Shown here: one piece after another, positions 8,507 through 17,137 of the stretch
Position numbering within the stretch: position 1 is the stretch's first letter
Layout of the letters: every line of letters begins with the position of its first letter
Assembly: GCA_963169745.1 (NCBI GenBank)
Contig: CAUJCU010000010.1
Span: forward strand, 62,001-126,000
DNA: 64,000 bases
Direction of reading: 5' to 3'
DNA from: Bacteroidota bacterium
GTDB taxonomy: Bacteria; Bacteroidota; Bacteroidia; UBA4408
The notes under the pieces: model-generated
Told to the model about the DNA's origin: nothing
What the model saw: the letters and a program-made list of their open reading frames with translations, nothing else
The model's database searches: none
Program-made: the position numbers and the translations under genes

Positions 8507-9543
8507 AATTGGGTGTTAATATAGGTTGCTAAATAGGTTGATACTTTTACTGAACTGTCTTCTGTTAAATGTTGTCCATCGGAATAAAAATTTAGTGGGT
8601 TTTCTTTATTAAATGGAATGTTTAAATCTATAAAATTATATTCATATCGAGCTAATTTTCGTTTAATATCTTCAAAAAAGTAGGGACAATGTTTGTTCTC
8701 AAAAAAAATTAATCGTTGATCAAGGGGTAGCCTCATAAACACAACTTTAGATTTTGCTTGACTTGCTTTGATTAGAAACTCATCAAGAATTTGCATTGAT
8801 TTCTTATACATTTCATGATGTTGGTCGCATAAGCTAGGGGTAACTTGAATTGCCTTGCGCAAATTTTTTGTTTCAGATAGTCGTTCTTGTAGCCTCTTCT
8901 TACGAAAAGTATTTGCTATTCGATGATTAGTAGTAATATTTAATGACCATTGATAACTGACAAAAGCTGAAAAAGGAGAATATCTGCTGAATACGGGTAA
9001 ATTTCGTTTTCTAGCTTCTTTAATTTTTTTTATGCCTCTATACAGAAAGTTAACATATGGAGAGGGTACAAATAGAGAAGGAAATAAAAAGCTGATTTTA
9101 TTTGATAATTTTCTTAAAAATGCTTTTGCTGGGCCTGGTTTACTTTTGTAATCGGCTCTTGCGTAATGTTCAGAAAACATAGAATAACGTGTTGAAACAT
9201 CAACAAACATAATTTTTGGATAACAGTTTGAATCCATTAATACCCTTAAAGAGTTAGAAAATGAAATATAATAATGAGCATAATTAAAACAACTTAGTTT
9301 TGTTTCTTTGGTAATAATACTGGGGTTAATTGCATCTAAAATATGAGAGTTTCCAATAAAACCAATATCTGAAGGCGTTTCGGTAAATTTTTTTGCTACA
9401 ATTTCTCTTACAACGTCCTCTTCAATTATGGTTGATAGAGTTCCTTTATAATTCGTTTTTGGGTAAATATAATACTTTGTAAAAATAAAATTACGAATCA
9501 AAAGATAAAAAAAGAAAAATAGAAAAAAATACAACACACTCAT
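8503..9543 (-). CDS. Membrane-anchored SGNH/DltD-like protein, possible O-acyl esterase or transferase
   Basis: A 346-residue protein with one N-terminal hydrophobic helix (about 3-21), probably anchoring an extracytoplasmic domain. GFIGNSHILDAI (GNSH at 64-67) sits where the SGNH block I Gly-Asp/Asn-Ser is expected, and SDGQHLTEDS with D322 and H325 fits the block V Asp-x-x-His dyad. Such proteins (DltD, AlgX-like) add or remove acyl groups on envelope glycans. The 4-base overlaps with the genes on both sides place it firmly in the nonulosonic-acid operon, so acetylation state of the exported sugar is a reasonable guess. The family call is mine from motifs only. Confidence 0.6.
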   Translation of the reverse strand: MSVLYFFLFFFFYLLIRNFIFTKYYIYPKTNYKGTLSTIIEEDVVREIVAKKFTETPSDIGFIGNSHILDAINPSIITKETKLSCFNYAHYYISFSNSLRVLMDSNCYPKIMFVDVSTRYSMFSEHYARADYKSKPGPAKAFLRKLSNKISFLFPSLFVPSPYVNFLYRGIKKIKEARKRNLPVFSRYSPFSAFVSYQWSLNITTNHRIANTFRKKRLQERLSETKNLRKAIQVTPSLCDQHHEMYKKSMQILDEFLIKASQAKSKVVFMRLPLDQRLIFFENKHCPYFFEDIKRKLARYEYNFIDLNIPFNKENPLNFYSDGQHLTEDSSVKVSTYLATYINTQL

Positions 9544-10235
9544 TTATCAATGATTTGGCATGACTTTAAAATTTCTGATAATGAATATGTTTGAATATCA
9601 GGGAACATCTTAAAAACATTTTGAATATATTTTAATGAATTTTCATCATCAACGGTAAGCTCTGTCTTTTCTTTAATAGGAATATCGTTATGTATGTTTT
9701 GAATTTTAAATTTTGAATGATTATCATAAAAATATTTGGTAATGTGCTCTCGCTGCTCGGGTAAAAAATAACGAAAATGCTCTACAAAAGTTAATGACTT
9801 TATTATTTCAACACTATAACCATAAGGAAATGAACGAGGAAATATATTGGTTACGATATCATATTCATTTAATGCTTGTTCATGTTTTAATTTGTCGTTT
9901 ATTAAATTAATTGGAATAATAGGAGAATCACCATTTATTCTGATAAAATAATCTAAATTATATTTTTGAATACAATCAATTGTTCTCTGAGCAACATTTT
10001 CTAAGTCTCCGGAAACTATTTCTATTTGATTTCTGTTTGCAATTTCAACAAAAGCTTCATCCTCCGGTCTATTAGAAGTAGCTATGATATGGTAATTTGA
10101 ATTTATCTTTTTTGAAATATTGATAACATGTTGGATTAGTGGAATACCATTAATCTCAATTAATGATTTATTGGGTAATCTCCTTGAGCTTAACCTTGAA
10201 AATATTATTGTACCTGTTGTAAGTCCCATTTGCAT
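9540..10235 (-). CDS. Cytidylyltransferase of the NeuA/PseF/SpsF type
   Basis: This 231-residue enzyme begins with the nucleotide-binding pattern GTIIFSRLSSRRLPNKSL (8-25), matching the R-x-x-S-x-R-L-P-x-K-x-L loop of the SpsF/NeuA families, and has FIRINGDSPIIP with the metal-binding aspartate. It would activate the nonulosonic acid as CMP-sugar for transfer. Its start lies inside the end of the upstream Wzt gene (31-base overlap, or 25 if the ATG at 10229 is used), so expression is tied to the exporter. The loop looks closer to SpsF than to PseF; the substrate follows from the pseI/pseG neighbours. Confidence 0.8.
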   Translation of the reverse strand: MQMGLTTGTIIFSRLSSRRLPNKSLIEINGIPLIQHVINISKKINSNYHIIATSNRPEDEAFVEIANRNQIEIVSGDLENVAQRTIDCIQKYNLDYFIRINGDSPIIPINLINDKLKHEQALNEYDIVTNIFPRSFPYGYSVEIIKSLTFVEHFRYFLPEQREHITKYFYDNHSKFKIQNIHNDIPIKEKTELTVDDENSLKYIQNVFKMFPDIQTYSLSEILKSCQIIDK

Positions 10236-11509
10236 TCCAAATATACACCACCATTATCAATAAAAGCATTAACTTGCTTCGTCATCTGCTCTTCACTTTT
10301 TAAAACATGAAATCCTATAGCATTATCAATAAAATCGTCTGAGCCAGACGTGCTAACGTATTCACGTATCCAACAACTAATATTATAATCGCCCGGATAC
10401 AGCGAAATGGTATCTGTAGAAATTTTTATTTTATATACCCCTGGTTTAAGTTCCTCTATTTGTTGTTCCCATGATGAAACCAGGTGATGAAATCGCTGCC
10501 CCTTAAAATTAGAAATAGCAGCCCCAATTTCAGGCTGTTGAATCTTTTGTTTTATTTCAACTTCAATATTTATTTCAATCTTATCACCTTTATAAAAGCT
10601 TAATGTAGGTTTATTGTTTTTTCCAATACTGATACTTTTTAGTGTTGCGAAACGCTTTTCTCCTGAACGAGAAATAACTTTACTTTCAGAGAAAATAACT
10701 TGTGTTTGTTCTAAAACATTATTAGATAAATATTTTTTTATACCCTCCAAGGTATTACCTTCATAAAACACCCGCCCTTTGTCTAACCAAAGTAATTTGG
10801 TACATAAACTGGCTACAGCCTCCATATTGTGACTAACAAACAAAACCGTTCTCCCACTTCCACTTGAAATGTCTTTCATTTTACCTATGGCTTTCTTTTG
10901 AAACTCTGCATCTCCAACAGCAAGCACCTCATCTACAATTAATATCTCGGGTTCTAAAAACGCAGCTACTGCAAATCCTAAACGAACACGCATTCCTGAA
11001 CTAAACCGTTTAACCGGAGTGTTAACATATAATGTACAGCCTGAAAAATCTATAATTTCGTCAAACTTTGTGTCTATTTCTTTTTTCCTCATGCCTAAGA
11101 TAGCTCCATTTAAATAGATATTTTCTTTAGCTGTCAATTCCGGATTCATACCTGTTCCTACTTCTAAAAGAGAGGCTATTCTTCCTTTCCCCCTTACACT
11201 GCCGGTTGTAGGAGAAGTTATTTGTGAAATAATTTTTAATAAAGTAGATTTTCCTGCCCCATTCTTACCTATTATCCCTAAAACTTCTCCTTGTCTAACT
11301 TCAAAGTTTATATCTTTCAACGACCATACATAGTCGCTTGAGGCTGCTTGACTTCTGTCATTAATTTGGCCTACCAGCGCATAGGGGTCTTCTTTTCCTC
11401 TTATTTTAGCCCACCAGCGGTTTAAATCGTGTGATAGGGTACCGGTTCCTACTTCACCTAATCTATAGAGCTTCCCTAAATTTTCTACTTTAATAACAAT
11501 GTTCGACAT
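10205..11509 (-). CDS. Polysaccharide ABC transporter ATP-binding protein (Wzt-like), copy 2
   Basis: The second Wzt ATPase, 434 residues. Walker A GKNGAGKST is at 81-89, the signature FSSGMRVRLG near 168-177, and Walker B ILIVDEVLAVGD follows, with VSHN as switch. The region from about 255 is the C-terminal glycan-recognition domain, which shows little likeness to copy 1. It follows its permease by 21 bases and runs into the cytidylyltransferase gene, so export and CMP-sugar activation are probably on one transcript. Confidence 0.92.
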   Translation of the reverse strand: MSNIVIKVENLGKLYRLGEVGTGTLSHDLNRWWAKIRGKEDPYALVGQINDRSQAASSDYVWSLKDINFEVRQGEVLGIIGKNGAGKSTLLKIISQITSPTTGSVRGKGRIASLLEVGTGMNPELTAKENIYLNGAILGMRKKEIDTKFDEIIDFSGCTLYVNTPVKRFSSGMRVRLGFAVAAFLEPEILIVDEVLAVGDAEFQKKAIGKMKDISSGSGRTVLFVSHNMEAVASLCTKLLWLDKGRVFYEGNTLEGIKKYLSNNVLEQTQVIFSESKVISRSGEKRFATLKSISIGKNNKPTLSFYKGDKIEINIEVEIKQKIQQPEIGAAISNFKGQRFHHLVSSWEQQIEELKPGVYKIKISTDTISLYPGDYNISCWIREYVSTSGSDDFIDNAIGFHVLKSEEQMTKQVNAFIDNGGVYLECKWDLQQVQ

Positions 11510-11530
11510 GTTTAAACTTTTTGTTTGCCC

Positions 11531-12376
11531 TTATACGGTGTCCATAAAATCTTTTTCGGTTCTGTTAAAGATAACTATACCTAACAATAAAATTATAGCG
11601 GTAAATCCAACACTATAAAGCAACCAAGTTGATTCGTAGAAGCCTCTTCCTAAAAAAGCAAACTTAAAACCTTCAATTACATGCGTTATAGGGTTTAATT
11701 TGAAATATAAATGATACTTTTCAGGTATGGTACTAAGTGGGTAAATTACAGGAGTGGCATACATCAATAATTGTACACCAAATTGAATTAAAAATTTTAA
11801 ATCTTTGTATTTAGTAGTTAAAGAGCTAAAAATTAACCCAAAGCCTAAACCTAATAACGACATAACGATTAAAAAAATGGGAAGCAATAAAATCTCTATT
11901 TGAGGTTGCACCGCCACTCCTTGCAAAAGAATATAGTATAAGTATAAAGCTATAAATAAAACAAATTGTATAAAAAACTTAATAATACCCGATGATATTA
12001 CCGATAGGGGGGTAATAAGTCTTGGAAAATAAACTTTTCCAAAAATATCTGAATTTTTTACAAATGTATCTGAAGTTTGTATAAAGCAATCTGAAAAGTA
12101 GTTCCAAATTACTATACCTGATAAATAAAACAAGGGCTTGGGTAAGCCATCGGTAGAAATACTTGCAATGTTGCCAAACACAAAAACATAGATAACGGTG
12201 GTCATTACGGGTTGTAAAAAAAACCAAACCGGACCTAATATCGTTTGCTTATATACTAATGAAATATCTCGCTTTACGAAAAGCACCAATAAATCTCGGT
12301 ATTTCCATAAAGTCTTTAGTCTTAAATCAAATAAATGTCGTTGGGGCTCAATAACTAAATCCCATTTCTCTTCCAT
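11531..12376 (-). CDS. ABC-2 type glycan exporter permease (Wzm-like), copy 2
   Basis: A 281-residue permease with about six membrane segments, YKQTILGPVWFFLQP and YATPVIYPL motifs and the same FMDTV end as copy 1. An in-frame extension up to 12460 exists, but I place the start at the ATG at 12376: the protein from there (MEEKWDLVIEP) aligns with copy 1, and a TATATTTG box lies at 12399-12406, between the two starts. It is the first gene of the minus-strand nonulosonic-acid/export operon. The extension (RRIRRNK...) looks untypical for the family. Confidence 0.88.
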   Translation of the reverse strand: MEEKWDLVIEPQRHLFDLRLKTLWKYRDLLVLFVKRDISLVYKQTILGPVWFFLQPVMTTVIYVFVFGNIASISTDGLPKPLFYLSGIVIWNYFSDCFIQTSDTFVKNSDIFGKVYFPRLITPLSVISSGIIKFFIQFVLFIALYLYYILLQGVAVQPQIEILLLPIFLIVMSLLGLGFGLIFSSLTTKYKDLKFLIQFGVQLLMYATPVIYPLSTIPEKYHLYFKLNPITHVIEGFKFAFLGRGFYESTWLLYSVGFTAIILLLGIVIFNRTEKDFMDTV

Positions 12377-12698
12377 TTCTTTTTTATAAATTGGAGGGCA
12401 AATATAGGAAGAAAATTTATTCCTTCTTATTCTCCTTAAAGGCCAAACACTTACAAGCAAACGCTGGCTTATTATAGATAGTTATATTGTTTTTTAAATA
12501 GTATTTATTAAGATTCAAAACTTTAAAACCTTGTTAAGTTTTCAGCAGCAAAAAAACTTTTTGCCATACATTTTGAAGTGCTTTTGTTGAAAAATACAGC
12601 GTAAAGAAAATAGATCAACAAATCTTTTCTCCTTTTCTGCTACTGGAATCTTGTACAAATAGTAAGGGTTTAAGTATATTTTTTTAGTGTTTTAGCAC
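12377..12698. other. Noncoding gap of 322 bases between mtgA and the export operon
   Basis: AT-rich stretch without a credible gene. It holds the operon -7 box at 12399-12406 and a small perfect hairpin GCAAAAA-AAC-TTTTTGC at 12548-12564, about 135 bases beyond the mtgA stop and lacking a T-run on the mtgA strand, so it is only a weak terminator candidate. Nothing else is recognised. Confidence 0.6.
12399..12406 (-). promoter_or_regulatory. Candidate -7 promoter box (TATATTTG) of the glycan export operon
   Basis: TATATTTG on the minus strand fits TAnnTTTG and lies 23 bases before the ATG at 12376. A TTG at the ideal -33 spacing is not visible. If real, it would drive wzm, wzt and the nonulosonic-acid genes as one unit and supports the shorter Wzm start. 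Confidence 0.4.
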
Positions 12699-13589
12699 TC
12701 ACCATTGAATCTTATTATAATAACTCATCAGTTTTAATATCTTTTGCTGCTTGGCAAAGATTCTTTTATTAGGTGTTAAAGGGGTGTATTTTCTGGGATT
12801 GGGAAAACAAGCTGCAATCAGTGCAGCCTCGCCACGATTTAGTTTGCGGCATGATTTGTTGTAGTAGCTCTGGGAGGCTGCTTCAGCCCCATAAATACCA
12901 TCACCCATTTCAATAACATTCAAATATACTTCCATAATGCGATGTTTACTCCAAATTGTTTCAATTAAAAAAGTAAAATAAACCTCTAACCCTTTACGCA
13001 AATAGTTACGTCCTTGCCATAAAAAAACGTTTTTAGCCACCTGTTGTGATATAGTGCTGCCTCCTTTAACAGGCCTTTTGTCGGCATGTTTTTTATTATA
13101 TTCATAAGCCTTTTTCATAGCTTCAAAATCAAAGCCATGATGTTTTAAAAAATTTCCATCTTCGGCACACAGAGCGGCTAAAGGCATAGCATCAGACATG
13201 TCGTCAAGAGCGACCCATGACTTTTTAAGACGAGGCATTTTGCCATCCCATAAATGACTTATTGAACGACTAATCATTAATGGGGTAAAAGGTACCATAA
13301 CATATTTGTATAGGAAAACAAAGAGCAGACTAAGAACGACACCAATAAATAGCAATCTTTTAAGCCATTTCCATATAAAATGTATTACAAACACGATGGG
13401 AATTAACATTAAATACAAAAATATGTGGTAAACTAAAAGCACAAGTAAAGCTTCAAAGAATTGTTTTAACAAGTCGCTCTTAATAAGTACTGGCCTATAT
13501 TGGTTTAGGTAAAAATAAAATGAGTGAATCGTTTTTTTAGTCAAAAAATTAGTTAAAAGATACAAAAATGTTTTTTGTGATTTAAACAA
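12699..13589 (-). CDS. mtgA: Monofunctional biosynthetic peptidoglycan transglycosylase
   Basis: GT51 glycan polymerase that links lipid II into peptidoglycan strands at the outer face of the inner membrane. Motifs: the catalytic glutamate in EDGNFLKHHGFD (E143), KGGSTISQQVAKN (175-187) and IMEVYLNVIEMGDGIYGAEA. There is no transpeptidase domain. At 296 residues it is about 60 longer than usual. A second possible start is Met61 (13409), which gives the common length and sits 6 bases after a TATTTTTG box at 13416-13423. Against it, the 60 upstream codons are free of stops and encode a hydrophobic helix, so I keep the longer frame with reservation. Confidence 0.9.
   Translation of the reverse strand: MFKSQKTFLYLLTNFLTKKTIHSFYFYLNQYRPVLIKSDLLKQFFEALLVLLVYHIFLYLMLIPIVFVIHFIWKWLKRLLFIGVVLSLLFVFLYKYVMVPFTPLMISRSISHLWDGKMPRLKKSWVALDDMSDAMPLAALCAEDGNFLKHHGFDFEAMKKAYEYNKKHADKRPVKGGSTISQQVAKNVFLWQGRNYLRKGLEVYFTFLIETIWSKHRIMEVYLNVIEMGDGIYGAEAASQSYYNKSCRKLNRGEAALIAACFPNPRKYTPLTPNKRIFAKQQKILKLMSYYNKIQW
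13416..13423 (-). promoter_or_regulatory. Possible -7 box (TATTTTTG) just before the alternative mtgA start
   Basis: TATTTTTG on the minus strand ends 6 bases before the ATG at 13409. It lies inside the longer reading frame, so it matters only if the short start is used, and would then give an almost leaderless message. Confidence 0.2.
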
Positions 13590-13641
13590 TGGAGTGTTAA
13601 TTACATCAAGGTTTTTTAAAAAAAAGACTAATCGATATAAG

Positions 13642-13649
13642 TATTTTTG
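13642..13649 (+). promoter_or_regulatory. Candidate -7 promoter box (TATTTTTG) of ftsK
   Basis: TATTTTTG fits TAnnTTTG and ends 18 bases before the ftsK ATG. No TTG is seen at the standard -33 position. Confidence 0.4.
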
Positions 13650-13667
13650 ACATATAATTTTTTTTAA

Positions 13668-16244
13668 ATGGATGCATCAGAAAATCAGGAGGAAGAGAAA
13701 AAAGTAAAAAACAGGAAAAGCAACTCCGAATCAAAGCCCAAGAAGAGCGATGAAAAAAAGTTTGACCCGCAAGAGGAGCTATTAAAAAGTAATAACGAGA
13801 AATTACTTCGTACCCAAAGGCGTAAAATTATAGGAGGTGTTTTATTAATGCTTTCTTCTGTGTACCTATTAATTGCTCTGCTTTCATTTTGCTTTACTTG
13901 GTTTATTGACCAAGATAAAGTTACCCACGGCCACGGTTATTGGGTCTTATTAACCAATAATGAAATAGAAGTTAGTAATTGGTTAGGGAAGTCGGGTGCC
14001 ATTGTGTCACATTGGCTAATGCAACGCGGTATGGGAATTTCCTCTGTTTTTATTACACCTTTACTTTTTGCATTAGGTTTCATATTAACTTTCAAAATTA
14101 AACTCTTTTCATTTACAAAAGTTTTGAAACATTCGCTTATATCGATGTTTTTAGGATCAGTAATTTTATCCTTTATTTTTAACCAAATACTTCAAACTGA
14201 ATGGTTTTTTATAGGAGGTAATTTTGGATATCAGGCAAACAAATGGTTGATCTCCTTAGTTGGACTCATAGGTACTACCCTGTTATTACTTACTATTTTA
14301 TGCGGCTACTTGTATTTTGCGATTAACTGGAAAAATGTATTCAAAAAAAGTAAACAAGAGCAGTTAGATAATGCTTTACTCAATACGCAGACTTTTAATG
14401 ACTCCACTGATGCTGAACCACAAGATGCTCAAAAAAAACGCGATTGGAACGAAATTAAAGAAGAACAAGAAAAGAGTCTCTCTACATTAATTAATCCTCA
14501 TATTGCCAACCAAAACACCGAGAATACAGAGCAAAATGAAATTAATAAAACAGAAGAAAATGAAGAACTTTTGCAGACCAAAGAATTTGTAATGAGCCCA
14601 CTTCTTAAAATTGAAAAGTTGCCTGCCAAGAATGAAGATGATATAGAACTTATTGTAGAACATCAAATACAACCTGAAGTAGAATTTATTCAACCACATA
14701 CAGATGAGCCTGAGAATTTTGAATTACCGCATGCACAAGGTGATTTTGATCCCAAAGCCGATTTGTCAAGTTACGTTTTTCCCGAAATTGATTTACTCGA
14801 AAAGCACGGGAATGATTCTATAACTATTAATAATGATGAACTTCAAGCCAATAAGGATAGAATTTTAGATACGCTAAAGAATTATAATATTGAAATTGAA
14901 AAAATTAAAGCTACCATTGGCCCTACGGTTACTTTATATGAAATTATTCCGGCTCCCGGAGTGAGAATTTCAAAGATTAAAAACTTAGAAGATGATATAG
15001 CACTTAGCCTATCAGCATTAGGAATTCGTATAATAGCCCCAATGCCCGGAAAAGGCACAATAGGTATTGAAGTTCCGAATCAAAAGCCCGAAGTGGTAAG
15101 CATGAGAAGCATCATTTCTTCTGAAAAATTTCAAAACACCTCTTTTGATTTGCCTATTGCCTTAGGAAAAACGATTACCAACGAAACCTTTATTGCCGAC
15201 CTGGCCAAAATGCCTCATTTGCTTATGGCTGGAGCTACGGGCCAAGGGAAATCAGTAGGCTTAAACGCTATCTTAGTATCCTTACTTTATAAAAAACACC
15301 CCTCACAAATAAAATTTGTTTTGGTGGACCCTAAAAAAGTAGAGTTAACTCTTTTTAATACTATTGAAAGGCACTTTTTAGCCAAACTTCCTAATGCCGA
15401 AGAAAGCATTATTACCGATACCAAAAAAGTGATTCATACTCTAAATTCATTATGCATATTAATGGACACACGCTATGAATTACTTAAAAATGCAATGGTT
15501 AGAAACATTAAGGAATATAATGCCAAATTTATTGCCCGTAAACTAAACCCGCTTGAAGGTCATCATTTTATGCCTTATATTGTTTTGGTTGTTGATGAGT
15601 TTGCAGATTTAATTATGACGGCTGGCAAAGAAGTAGAAACTCCTATCGCTCGTTTAGCACAGTTGGCACGTGCTATTGGTATTCACTTGATTATTGCCAC
15701 ACAAAGACCATCGGTTAATATTATTACCGGAACAATTAAAGCCAATTTTCCGGCACGAATAGCCTTTAGAGTATCATCAAAAATTGATTCACGTACTATT
15801 TTAGATACTGGAGGGGCTGAACAATTAATTGGTAGAGGAGATATGCTGCTTTCTACCGGAAATGATTTGATAAGAATACAATGTGCCTTCGTAGATACTC
15901 CTGAGGTAGATAAGATTACAGAGTTTATTGGTGCTCAGCGTGCTTACCCAATGCCATATTTACTCCCGGAGTATATTGACGAAAATGAAAGTTCTGAAAA
16001 AGAAAACATCGATTTATCGCAGCGTGACTCTTCATTTGAAGAAGCTGCTCGTATCATTGTTCAGCATCAGCAGGGCAGCACTTCGTTAATACAACGAAGA
16101 TTAAAATTAGGTTATAACCGGGCAGGACGAATTATTGACCAATTAGAAGCTGCCGGAATAGTGGGGCCATTTGAAGGAAGTAAGGCCAGACAAGTATTAG
16201 TAAAGGACGAACAAAGTTTGGAACAGATTTTGAAGGGAATGTAA
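13668..16244 (+). CDS. ftsK: DNA translocase FtsK
   Basis: The 858-residue protein pumps DNA at the division septum and helps resolve chromosome dimers. Order: a charged N-terminal tail (1-50), about four membrane helices (roughly 55-220), an acidic Asn/Glu-rich linker (225-370), the alpha/beta motor with Walker A GATGQGKSVGLNA (about 522-534) and Walker B VLVVDEFADLI (about 638-648), and a winged-helix gamma domain (about 783-850; IQRRLKLGYNRAGRIIDQLE) that reads the orienting DNA motif. Length and order are typical of Bacteroidota FtsK. lolA follows after 41 bases. Confidence 0.95.
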   Translation: MDASENQEEEKKVKNRKSNSESKPKKSDEKKFDPQEELLKSNNEKLLRTQRRKIIGGVLLMLSSVYLLIALLSFCFTWFIDQDKVTHGHGYWVLLTNNEIEVSNWLGKSGAIVSHWLMQRGMGISSVFITPLLFALGFILTFKIKLFSFTKVLKHSLISMFLGSVILSFIFNQILQTEWFFIGGNFGYQANKWLISLVGLIGTTLLLLTILCGYLYFAINWKNVFKKSKQEQLDNALLNTQTFNDSTDAEPQDAQKKRDWNEIKEEQEKSLSTLINPHIANQNTENTEQNEINKTEENEELLQTKEFVMSPLLKIEKLPAKNEDDIELIVEHQIQPEVEFIQPHTDEPENFELPHAQGDFDPKADLSSYVFPEIDLLEKHGNDSITINNDELQANKDRILDTLKNYNIEIEKIKATIGPTVTLYEIIPAPGVRISKIKNLEDDIALSLSALGIRIIAPMPGKGTIGIEVPNQKPEVVSMRSIISSEKFQNTSFDLPIALGKTITNETFIADLAKMPHLLMAGATGQGKSVGLNAILVSLLYKKHPSQIKFVLVDPKKVELTLFNTIERHFLAKLPNAEESIITDTKKVIHTLNSLCILMDTRYELLKNAMVRNIKEYNAKFIARKLNPLEGHHFMPYIVLVVDEFADLIMTAGKEVETPIARLAQLARAIGIHLIIATQRPSVNIITGTIKANFPARIAFRVSSKIDSRTILDTGGAEQLIGRGDMLLSTGNDLIRIQCAFVDTPEVDKITEFIGAQRAYPMPYLLPEYIDENESSEKENIDLSQRDSSFEEAARIIVQHQQGSTSLIQRRLKLGYNRAGRIIDQLEAAGIVGPFEGSKARQVLVKDEQSLEQILKGM

Positions 16245-16285
16245 ATTGTACATTAATTTGTATTCCATTAAACCTTTTAAAACAA

Positions 16286-16966
16286 ATGTTGTCAATTCAA
16301 AAAGAATATATGAGAAATAAATGGATTTTTTTAATAGCGCTAATAGTTTTAGGGGCATTTGCACATGCTCAAACTGATCCCAAAGCGAAAAAGATATTAG
16401 ATGAAGTATCTCAAAAAACGAAAAACTATAGTAGTATAAGTGCCGATTTTTCAATCATCGTTGAAAATAAAAAAAACAAAACCACTGATACCCAAAATGG
16501 GAAATTAATTCTAAAAGGAAGTAAATACAAATTAGAGCTAAACAACCAAATCATTATCAGCGATACAAAAACGAGCTGGACTATATTAAAAGATGCATCC
16601 GAAGTTCAAATAAATACAGTAGAAACAAAAGAAAAAGAGACCGGAATAAATCCTTCAAACATTTTTACTATACATGAAAAAGGATTCAAGTATGAGTTTG
16701 TGAAAGATGAGACAAGTAAGAATGGCGATATTAATCAGATAATCAAACTTTTTCCTGAAGATATAAAAAAGAAAAATTATCATACTGTTGTACTTACAAT
16801 CAATAAAAAGAAAGCCCAAATTGCAAGCATTAAAATTTTAGGAAAAGATGGAACGGATATAACTTATGCAGTAAAGTCTTTTAACACTACCAACCTTGTC
16901 CCTGATAATACTTTTGTGTTTAATGAAAAAAGTTATCCGGGCTACGAAATTATTGACTTACGATAG
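16286..16966 (+). CDS. lolA: Outer-membrane lipoprotein carrier protein LolA
   Basis: A 226-residue secreted protein of the LolA fold that would carry lipoproteins through the periplasm. The signal peptide (NKWIFLIALIVLGAFAHA, then Q) is followed by a long helix, DPKAKKILDEVSQKTKNYSS, and by antiparallel strands including ADFSIIVENKK and GKLILKGSKYKLEL, as in LolA. The ATG at 16310 would give a more compact signal peptide than the ATG at 16286; both keep the frame. It directly follows ftsK, an arrangement also common in other phyla. Confidence 0.88.
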   Translation: MLSIQKEYMRNKWIFLIALIVLGAFAHAQTDPKAKKILDEVSQKTKNYSSISADFSIIVENKKNKTTDTQNGKLILKGSKYKLELNNQIIISDTKTSWTILKDASEVQINTVETKEKETGINPSNIFTIHEKGFKYEFVKDETSKNGDINQIIKLFPEDIKKKNYHTVVLTINKKKAQIASIKILGKDGTDITYAVKSFNTTNLVPDNTFVFNEKSYPGYEIIDLR

Positions 16967-17105
16967 CTTCAGGATTTTATACGATACTCTGCAATCGTAA
17001 AAATCAGATCTTACTTGAAAAATGAATACTCTACCGAAGTAAAATCCCTTTTTTCATATTTTTTTGGGGCGAAAAATAAATAGCCTTAATCTCATTATTT
17101 TCCAT

Positions 17106-17113
17106 TAAATTTG
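17106..17113 (+). promoter_or_regulatory. Candidate -7 promoter box (TAAATTTG) of the rluB-like gene
   Basis: TAAATTTG fits TAnnTTTG and ends 24 bases before the ATG at 17138. The TTG at 17111, another possible start, lies within this box, which argues for the ATG. Confidence 0.4.
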
Positions 17114-17137
17114 CTCAATTCAAGAGAAGCCCAAAAC

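Noticed and set aside
12377-12460. In-frame upstream extension of Wzm copy 2
   Set aside because: It does not align with copy 1, is arginine-rich and spans the promoter box at 12399-12406.
12461-12698. A possible small RNA in the gap before mtgA
   Set aside because: Only one weak hairpin without a T-run is present and there is no promoter of its own.
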